The notes under the pieces were generated by a model, which was not told the DNA's origin, made no database searches, and worked only from the letters and a program-made list of their open reading frames with translations. A stretch of DNA of 64,000 nucleotides from Vanilla planifolia (Eukaryota; Streptophyta; Magnoliopsida; Asparagales; Orchidaceae): the NCBI GenBank assembly GCA_023846275.1, contig JAIUJO010000091.1:1149729-1213728 (forward strand). The letters run 5' to 3'. Position 1 is the stretch's first letter; every line of letters begins with the position of its first letter. The position numbers were made by a program, and so were the translations under genes. Shown piece by piece: positions 56,622 to 64,000 of the stretch.

Positions 56622-57760
56622 ATGGCAAATCAAAGTGAAGAATAAATCCAAAACCAATGATAAAACTTAAACTAAGAACTGATGTTAGAAATATCTTGAT
56701 AAAACACCCAACTCACCTAGATAATTGAACAAATTCTCCAAACAAATAGTATGAACCAAATCTTAGAAGTGAAAGGGATAATAAGAGAAGAAGTGTCATG
56801 TCTAATGATCTAGAGTAAGAAAACTTTAAGAGATATAAGAACTATAAAAGACATTATGATCTTTCTAATGAGTTCGATTAAGATATCCAATATAGAAATC
56901 ATGATCATAAAAGAAGAAACGAACCTTCTGATAAGCCAAACCAAAATAATGACTTAGATATGTCTAGTGAGTAAAAAAGACCTAAAAGATATTATGATAG
57001 AGAGCATATCCCTAATATGAAATTTGGAGCCTCAATTTTTTGTGGTAGTTTTATTACTAAGGATTAAATATACTAATAGACTAATATAGATGATTACTTC
57101 AAATGGCACCAAATTAATGAGCAAAGAAGATATCAATTTATTAAGACTAAACTCATTGGTATTAATCATAGGTTAAAAGCTTAAAGTGATAATATTCTAA
57201 CAATGATGGAGGGGTACCCTAAACTTGGAGAAACCTTAAGGTTAATCTATATAATAAGTTTGTTCTAATAAACTTTAATGCCAAAATATTAGATAATTGA
57301 CAAAGGTTTTCCCAAGGTGGTAGATCCATTGAGAAGTATATTAACAAGTGTGATGGTTATAAACATAGGTGCAATATAGAAAAACCTGAGCATGTCATAC
57401 TCACTTTTAAGGACAAGTTCAGAGGAATACCGATAGGTTAAGCTTATCATTACCTTAGAGAAAGCTTATTATATAGCTAGAAATATGAAAAAAAGATAAT
57501 TTTTATTTTAAGAGAAATGACTAGCCAATCCCTCTAAAGGCTCCCATCACCATTTCTTAACCCACTCATACTCGTACTTCGTCTACCCCCTCCACCATAA
57601 TTTTAAACCTTCCAAACCTGCATTGTCATCCACTTCTTCACAACCTTCCTTCAGCTAACCAACCCATTCAAGAATAACTTATTTTAAATGCTATAAAAAG
57701 AGGCATGTAGCTACTAACTGCCCAAAGATATCTATGACTATAAACCAAGATAAAGATAAT
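56622..57760 (+). pseudogene. gag: gag remnant (capsid region and zinc knuckle)
   Basis: Gag forms the virus-like particle and binds the element RNA. The likely start is ATG at 56,622, opening MANQSEE before a stop, as many plant gypsy gag proteins begin with a Met-Ala-Asn-Gln run. A basic, Arg/Ser/Asp-rich middle follows (56,760-57,020). The capsid-like Retrotrans_gag region spans about 57,020-57,470. It contains MKFGASIFCGSF, then DDYFKWHQINEQRR from 57,089, then after a frameshift TWRNLKVNLYNKF from 57,223, and GGRSIEKYINK and GYKHRCNIEKPEH further on. The zinc knuckle is at 57,680-57,721. There are many stops, several explained by single C-to-T or G-to-A changes, such as a TGA where the family usually has Trp after LDN. 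At least one frameshift lies between 57,160 and 57,223. It is not translatable. Confidence 0.85.
57680..57721 (+). other. Mutated CCHC zinc knuckle of gag
   Basis: The reading is YFKCYKKRHVATNC, against the family pattern C-x2-C-x4-H-x4-C. Spacing is perfect, but the first Cys is Tyr (TAT where TGT is expected) and the Gly before His is Arg (AGG where GGG is expected). Both are single G-to-A transitions. The knuckle normally binds the element RNA. With one zinc ligand lost it would be impaired even if expressed. Confidence 0.8.
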
Positions 57761-57951
57761 AAATAATAGTCAAAAAAAGAAGAAAACATGAAGTCTAATG
57801 AGGAAGCTAAGAAAAAATTAGAAAATATGAAAAATTTTGTGATTTTTTTGTGGTTAGGTCCCTTGCAACCCCACAACCACAATGATTGGGAGTGCTTTAA
57901 CATCTTTAGCATCAACATAAAAATTAAAGAAGAACTATGTAGGATGACTTA
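57761..57951 (+). pseudogene. gag-pol linker, protease-proximal stub
   Basis: A Lys/Glu-rich stretch (about 57,775-57,840, including KKEEN and EEAKKKLEN) is followed by DWECFNIFSINIKIKEELC from about 57,877. In plant gypsy polyproteins a similar segment lies just before the aspartic protease, ahead of its D-S/T-G active site. Here the active site never appears. Within a few codons the sequence reads as integrase core instead. I infer that the left edge of a large pol deletion lies near 57,945-57,952. The identification is by eye and moderately confident. Confidence 0.55.
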
Positions 57952-58215
57952 GTATTCAATAAAGAAGTAAAATTTATTATTTAATTTTGGAGGATTGTAT
58001 AGCATTTACTAAGGATCAATCTGAAATTTTCTTTAGTCTATAACCTACACAAAGATAGATAAATGGAAGTAATAAATTATAATCTAGGAAATCTTCATCA
58101 TAGCTTGATAGGAGTCAACCTAAGCTTTGGGATCAACTTCTATAATGAGTCAAATTTATATACAATAATCTTGTGAATCATAGTATTTTTCTAATTCCCT
58201 TCACAATGTGTTAAG
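57952..58215 (+). pseudogene. Integrase catalytic core remnant
   Basis: Integrase joins element DNA to the host chromosome using a D-D-E triad. The segment reads VFNKEVKFII, a stop, FWRIV, a stop, HLLRINLKFSLVY, then MEVINYNLGNLHHSLIG. After a +1 frame slip near 58,125 it continues PKLWDQLL, two stops, VKFIYNNLVNHS. These align with the family block from the second catalytic Asp (SDRD..KF..FW) through the catalytic Glu (in the TE-V-N-x2-LGN motif) to the KQWDxxLPxAEFAYN block. The catalytic Asp position now reads Asn. The Glu is kept (codon 58,066-58,068). Four stops and a frameshift abolish the frame. The zinc-binding N-terminus is missing. Confidence 0.75.
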
Positions 58216-58412
58216 GTAATTAGCCAAGGTTATCTTTTGATCATTTTTTTACTAGTGGATTTTAAACTTTTATCTCTACTTCTTTTATATCTGTTATAAA
58301 ATAATATCTAAAAAAATTAATTTAAGTAACAAAAGATATAAAAAACTAGTATATGCTCTAAACATGGTTAGAGAATTTCATGAAAGAGACTATTATAATT
58401 AAAGTTAGGTCA
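58216..58412 (+). other. Decayed linker of integrase, little recognisable
   Basis: About 200 bp lies between the integrase core and C-terminal blocks. A short NMVREFHERDYYN reading near 58,360-58,400 could be the helical linker, but the frame is broken. Nothing else is seen. Confidence 0.4.
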
Positions 58413-58790
58413 GAATAAGTCCCTCCTAGAACTTACATGAAATTACAAGCATGTGAAGCTAGATTTTTTAAGATTATTCAAAAACTTGAAACTAATGTAT
58501 ATGTGTTGGATTTGCCAGAAGAGTATGAGATTAATGCAACCTTTATCATTAAGGATTTAGTCTCATATAGAGCACCACATCTAATACCTAATGAGCCATT
58601 TGAGCTTAATTCTTTCATGTTAACTAAACCCTTTCCTTCCATTACATTAGTCATGAGAGCAAGCAAGAACAATATAGAGGAAAGTTTAGATCATGATAGA
58701 ATTCTTACCAAAGATTACAAACTAAGAGAATTTTAAGTGTGGCAGAAGGGCAAGCCTTCAACTAAGAACTCTTGGCTTACATATGATATA
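58413..58790 (+). pseudogene. Integrase C-terminal SH3-like domain and chromodomain-like tail
   Basis: This is the best preserved coding stretch, with an open frame from VPPRTYMKLQA (58,419) to the stop at 58,734-58,736. The block KIIQKLETNVYVLDLPEEYE and the following TFIIKDLVSYR match the SH3-like domain near the integrase C-terminus of Ty3/gypsy elements. Pro-rich and acidic spacers follow (NEPFE, then NIEESLDHD). After the stop, the same frame continues VWQKGKPSTKNSWLTYD, which resembles the terminal chromodomain-like V-K-W-x-G-x-P-x4-S/T-W motif. In chromoviruses that tail directs insertion toward particular chromatin. The ATG at 58,437 is an internal Met, not a real start. It is a fragment of a polyprotein without its enzyme core, so it is a pseudogene despite the open frame. 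Confidence 0.82.
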
Positions 58791-58873
58791 CCCTATGTCA
58801 TATTGTGTCACAGCTGTTAATGTACTACAATACCCAACACCTCTATACCGCCAAGCCAAACTCTCTCCCTCCT
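58791..58873 (+). other. Retroelement 3' untranslated segment
   Basis: A short non-coding stretch lies between the chromodomain-like tail and the polypurine tract, including a C-rich CTCTCTCCCTCC just before the tract. Confidence 0.6.
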
Positions 58874-58884
58874 AAGGAGGATGG
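58874..58884 (+). other. Polypurine tract
   Basis: AAGGAGGATGG directly precedes the TGTAGGAG start of the 3' LTR. This is the expected primer position for plus-strand synthesis. One T interrupts the purine run. Confidence 0.8.
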
Positions 58885-58974
58885 TGTAGGAGCATCTAAC
58901 ATTAGCTCACAAGCACACATCCACTAGCATTGCACTAGTTTCAAAAGTCTATTGGTGAATTTTGGATCAAACTC
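58885..58974 (+). repeat. Truncated 3' LTR (about 90 bp)
   Basis: It begins TGTAGGAGCATCTAACATTAG immediately after the polypurine tract and aligns in order with the first 90 bp of the 5' LTR at 54,794. After ...GGATCAAACTC the sequence turns into the CA-rich array, so about 1.3 kb of LTR is missing. Even within 90 bp the two LTRs differ at many positions. Since LTRs are identical at insertion, either the element is old or the two LTRs come from different elements. Confidence 0.78.
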
Positions 58975-61900
58975 ATAAACACCTACACAAATACACATAA
59001 ACACATATACACATACATGCACATATGACACACATGCAGACACACACATTTACACATGCAAATTCATAGTCACATGCACAAATGCACACAAGCACACATA
59101 CATGCACCCACAAACATGCACACACATGTACACACACATAAAAGCACACACATACACATGACACACCAATGCAAGTACACACTCACACACAAATGCACCC
59201 CTACACACATGCCCCATGCAAGCATAGCCATACACATGCACGCAAATGCCAACATGTGCAAATGTAGATACTCACATGCATACATGCACATACACAGATA
59301 TACACACACAAAACATACACCTACACACACATACGCAAGTATGCACACACACACATGTACATGAATGCATGCATACAAGCACAAATGAATGCACCAACAT
59401 AAACATATAAGCACATAGGCACATATGCACACACATACATAAGCACACACACGCATACATGTCCAGACACATACACCTTAATAGACACACAACTACACAC
59501 ATGTGCAAGCATGCAAGCATGAACATGAGTGCATGCACACACATACACACACTCACACTCACAAACTAAAATACACTCTCAAACTTGTATAAATATAAGC
59601 ACACACACATACACATGTATGCACAAATACACACATACACATTCACATGTATGTTTGCACACATATATACAAAAATGCATAGACACATGTAGATACACAC
59701 ACATGGATATACACACATGACCATGCACACACATGCACACATAAACATACAGACACAAGTACATATGCACTTACACATATGTGCACACGTATAAACTCAG
59801 ACACACATGCACAAGAAGCATACATGCCTACACACTTGAAAACACATGAACAAGCACACACTCATACACACATGGAAGCACACACATACACATATATGCA
59901 TGCACACATAGGCACACACATACACACACCCCCTCCCTACATTCACACATATACAAACATACATATGCATGCACAAGGACACACACATGAACAAGTACAC
60001 ATGCACACACTTATGTACGAACACATACACATACATGTCGATAGATAAACATGGGCATAGACAAGCAAAAGCATACCCACCCACACACATACAACCAGAT
60101 ACATGCACAAACATGCACCAACAAAAACACATATGCACCCAAGAACACAAAGATACACTAACACATAAACATGTGTGCATACACACAAGCAAACATACAC
60201 ACATTGATGTGCTTAATCATTCACAGTAACACACACGCATGCATGTGCACATACATGCACACTAACACACATAAGCACACACACACGTGCACACAAGCAC
60301 ACATGCACAAGCAAACACATGCATGTATACAACTACACTTATACATGCAATCATATATACACATGTACACACACACACACACGTGTATACACATACAAGC
60401 ATGCACAACACACATGTACAAATACTTGTTTGCTTACATACAGACATGCACATATGCATCCAAACACATGCATACACACTAATGCATGCATGTATGCAGA
60501 CATGCACACACACACCCACATGCACATTGACAAGCTTACTCACATACATACATACAAATAAGTACACACGTGCACTCACACATGCATGTAAGCATAGACA
60601 CATGCACATACACATGCCCATAGGCACAGACACATACACAGATACACATACCCAGACATATACATACACATACACACATGTGCACAAAAACTTGCACTCA
60701 TATCCACACACACACATGCCACATGTATACAAAGACATGCACACACACATGCACAAAAATACATATGCACATACAAACATGCACACACAGACACGCACAA
60801 AGACAGTAACATGCATGCGCAACCACAAACACACACTTATGCATGTGCATGCACACATATATAAACACCCACACTTACGCGCACCAAAGAACACGAACAC
60901 ACAAGAACATGTAAGCACCTAACCATACACAATTGAGCACATACACATGTATGCATATGCACACACACCCTCCCCCTCCCCCTCACACACACACATACAC
61001 ATAAATGGCTAAGGATACATACACATGCATGTTGACCTATACACATATATGCATGCACACACTTACACATCCACATGCACACATACACAAACAAAAACAC
61101 ATGTGCATATATGCTCATGCACACACACAAGGAGCCCCATACATGTAGACACACAAGTGGGAACACACACACAAACAAGCATGTACACATACATAAACAC
61201 TCAAAAACACATGCATGCACATATACACATACACATGCATGTGTATGTATAGACACATGCATAAATGCATGCATGTAGACAAGTATACACATAGACTCAC
61301 ACACAAAAATATAGACAAACATGAATGCCACACACACACAAACAGTCACATGCACATACGCATGTGCATCCACTTAGGTTCACACACACAAGTGCACACA
61401 TAGGTTCACATATATGCACACACACATGCATATACATACACAAAATATCACATATGCTTAGACACACATGCATACTCAAACACATACTCACCCACATAAT
61501 AGACATATAGATGCATAAACTTTCACACAAGCAATCACATACACAAAGATTCATACACATATAAACATACACACATGCATACACACACATGCACACACAC
61601 GCTTGGACACACATATGCAAAAACATGTTTGTATGTCTAAAAAAATACACACATGCATGAACACACACATACACACACACAAATAGGCATGCAACACAAG
61701 CACATACACATGCACACAAACAAACATTATCACATACATGTACATGTAGACATGCACACACATATGTGCTTGCATTCACACACACACACACACATGCACA
61801 TGCAAGCACTCAAGCACACACACACACACAAAAACACACACACGAACACCCACACACACACACACACCCATACAGATGCACTCACACACACATGTACATC

Positions 61901-63800
61901 TGTGCATGTGCACATAGGCATAATTATGCATTCACAGACTCACACACATACACCCAAACACATAATCATACACGCACATGTGCATACGTGTACGGGACAT
62001 GCTAACGCACACACACACACACCAATCCACACAAAAATAGAAACTCACACAAATACACATGCTCATGCACAAGAAAAATATTTGTAGACACATACACATG
62101 CATGTACACATATGTACCCTCATACCTAACCAGACACATGCACATGTGTAGAGACATATACATGCACATACACACATGCATGCTTATAGCTAATTAGATA
62201 GACACACATGCACACACACCTACTCACATAGACCCACACACTTAGTGAGAAACACACATAGACATGCAGATAAATGCACAAACATGTACACACACTCATG
62301 CACACACACATGCAAAAACACAAGAACATGCATGCACAGCACACTAAAACAAAGACTAACATGCACATAACAACATACACACTTGCACAAACACTCTCAC
62401 ACGTGCACATGCACATAGACCCAAAAATGCACCTACAAATGGACATGTGCATGCACCCATATGTGCACACAAATGTGTACAAGCATGTAAGCATGTAGAA
62501 ACCTATACATACACATAAGCATACACACATATGCAGACACACACACACTTGCACTCACAAACATGCATGGACACACAACCACGTGCACATGCACACACAT
62601 ATATGCACAATCCTATAAAACACATGATCACATGTGCACACATATGCTCATGCACACTAAGGCACACAAAACATAGACACACAAGCACATAGATATACAT
62701 ATACACATTCACACATACACATAAAAACAAATGCACACAAACACACTAATATGCACCCACATGCACACTCATGCATCCACAAACACACACATACATATAC
62801 AAACATTCACACAAATACACTCACAAACACATGCACACATGGATGCACACATACTTGTTTCACAAACATGAACTTGCATTTACACAAAACACATATGTGC
62901 TTGCATAAATAAGAACATGCATACAAAGAGGCACACATACTTGTGCACAGACAAGTACACATACACATATACATGCACAAGCACACACAAATGCATGCAT
63001 AAGTACATGTGCCTATACACAATTGCATTAAAACACAAAAACACTCACACATGCTCACTTGTACACACACATACACACATACATACTTGCATTCAAACAT
63101 GCACACATGTGTATGTTCATGCAGAGATGCACACACATATAAATACATAAAACATGCCTACAAGTAGGCACAAACACATGCACACATCCAGTTACACATA
63201 CACACACGTGCACAAATACACACACACACACATGCTAACACACATGCATACAGACACACACAAACACACTTGCATATAGCCAAGCTCATGCACATATCCA
63301 CTCATACTCTTGCCAATGCACTCACTTGCATAGACACACTCGCGTGCACACACAAACTCATGCACACACTCACTTGTATACACATGCACTAAGAAATGCA
63401 CATGCACACGCACACGTACGCACATATGCACAAGCATACAATTACATACATGTAGACACATATGCAAGCACACACACACACACAAGAACACCCAAACTTG
63501 CACGCACATACACATAGACAAATAAACTCAGCATAAACACACAACTGCTCACATCGACACAAGCACATACACACACATAAACATACATGCACACACACAT
63601 AGAGATGCACACAAGTTTACCAATAGGTACTTGTAAAAGCACAAATAACATATGCACACACACACATCTACACTCACACAAATACTTATACACACACACA
63701 CACTTTAAAACAAATGTGCACACATGTAGACACATTAACACATGCATGAATAGACACATGCACACACAAACAAAAACACACATGCACACACACGAAAGTC
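58975..63800 (-). repeat. CA-rich array, inverted counterpart of the left TG array
   Basis: The + strand is dominated by CACA with ATGC and TATA interruptions. On the - strand this reads as the same TGTGTGCATG-type sequence as positions 1-54,793, with the same Cys/Val-rich spurious frames. It is degenerate to a similar degree. No gene or RNA was recognised in these 4.8 kb. The open frames in it (for example 60,262-60,918 - and 60,287-60,922 +) overlap on both strands and are composition artefacts. Confidence 0.93.
60968..60982 (-). repeat. C-run cluster (G-runs on - strand)
   Basis: CCC, CCCCC and CCCCC are separated by single T residues. The - strand therefore has three closely spaced G-runs of 5, 5 and 3. 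That is one run short of a standard four-run quadruplex, though the two 5-base runs might be split. Confidence 0.7.
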
Positions 63801-63810
63801 CTTAACTTGT

Positions 63811-64000
63811 CCTTCTTCTTCTTCAACATCTTCTTCTTCTTTTTCTTATTCTTCTTCTTCTTATTCTTCTTCTTCTCCTCCTTCTCCTTATACTTTTTTT
63901 TCTACTTCTTCTTCTTCTTTTACATCCACTTCTTCTTCTTCTTCTTCTTCTTTTTCTTCTTATTCTTTCTCTTCCATTTCTTCTTCCTCTTCTTCTTCAT
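63811..64000 (+). repeat. (CTT/TTC)n imperfect microsatellite
   Basis: An almost pure pyrimidine tract of TTC/CTT triplets with scattered CTCC and TTAT interruptions starts after GTCCTTAACTTGT and runs off the window edge. The - strand is (GAA)n-like. Long mirror-symmetric pyrimidine tracts can form triplex DNA. No coding role is claimed. Confidence 0.93.

Larger units (their letters stand above)
54794..58974 (+). mobile_element. Degraded Ty3/gypsy LTR retrotransposon, probable chromovirus type
   Basis: The AT-rich insert between the two arrays has the parts of an LTR retrotransposon in order: 5' LTR beginning TG, primer-binding site, leader, gag with zinc knuckle, integrase remnant, polypurine tract, and the start of a 3' LTR. 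Gag followed by an integrase with an SH3-like C-terminal domain and a chromodomain-like tail fits plant Ty3/gypsy elements, most likely a chromovirus lineage. The element is only about 4.2 kb. Protease active site, reverse transcriptase, RNase H and the integrase N-terminus are absent, and the 3' LTR is cut after about 90 bp. Stops and frameshifts occur throughout, so it is non-autonomous. No target-site duplication can be checked because the right LTR end is missing. Lineage assignment needs the missing reverse transcriptase and is tentative. Confidence 0.88.

Noticed and set aside
57691..57918. 75-residue hydrophobic frame on the - strand
   Set aside because: It is antisense to the gag zinc knuckle and pol linker, so it is a shadow of the A-rich retroelement coding strand.
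57952..58100. Reverse transcriptase or protease remnant
   Set aside because: No DD-type reverse transcriptase motif and no D-S/T-G protease motif was found. The readable blocks match the integrase core instead.
58478..58672. 64-residue frame on the - strand
   Set aside because: It is antisense to the integrase C-terminal domain, which is the real ancestral coding frame.
60968..60982. G-quadruplex
   Set aside because: Only three G-runs lie on the - strand; a standard four-run motif is not present without splitting a run.

Overview
The window looks like non-genic nuclear DNA from a land plant. It holds no intact gene. The organism is inferred from one degraded long-terminal-repeat (LTR) retrotransposon of plant Ty3/gypsy type. 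Its primer-binding site resembles the 3' end of initiator tRNA-Met. It also has a gag remnant with a zinc knuckle, an integrase remnant with the SH3-like C-terminal domain and a chromodomain-like tail, and a polypurine tract. Species or family cannot be named from the sequence. All homology statements come from reading translations by eye, without database searches.

Layout. (1) Positions 1-54,793 are one very long, degenerate TG-rich simple-sequence array. It is mostly alternating pyrimidine-purine steps (TG, with CA and TA substitutions; CATG and GCATGC are very common). It contains at least two pairs of diverged segmental tandem duplications (about 1.87-1.89 kb units near 22-25.7 kb, and about 1.63-1.69 kb units near 41.9-45.3 kb) and several short, nearly perfect duplications. 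(2) Positions 54,794-58,974 are the retrotransposon remnant on the + strand: 5' LTR (about 1.4 kb), primer-binding site, leader, broken gag, a pol stub that jumps from the protease-proximal region straight into the integrase core, the integrase C-terminus, polypurine tract, and about 90 bp of a truncated 3' LTR. (3) Positions 58,975-63,800 are a CA-rich array, which is the same kind of repeat in the opposite orientation. (4) Positions 63,811-64,000 are a CTT/TTC microsatellite running off the window end.

The most notable feature is the architecture. The repeat changes strand orientation exactly across the retroelement, and the 3' LTR is cut at the point where the inverted array begins. A simple insertion into a TG array would leave TG on both sides, so this records a rearrangement, two independent arrays, or an assembly join. 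The array has few stop codons on either strand and so gives hundreds of overlapping Cys/Val-rich and His/Thr-rich open frames. I treat none of them as genes. The retroelement carries stops and frameshifts, many of the type expected from C-to-T decay of methylated cytosines, and cannot encode its own transposition.
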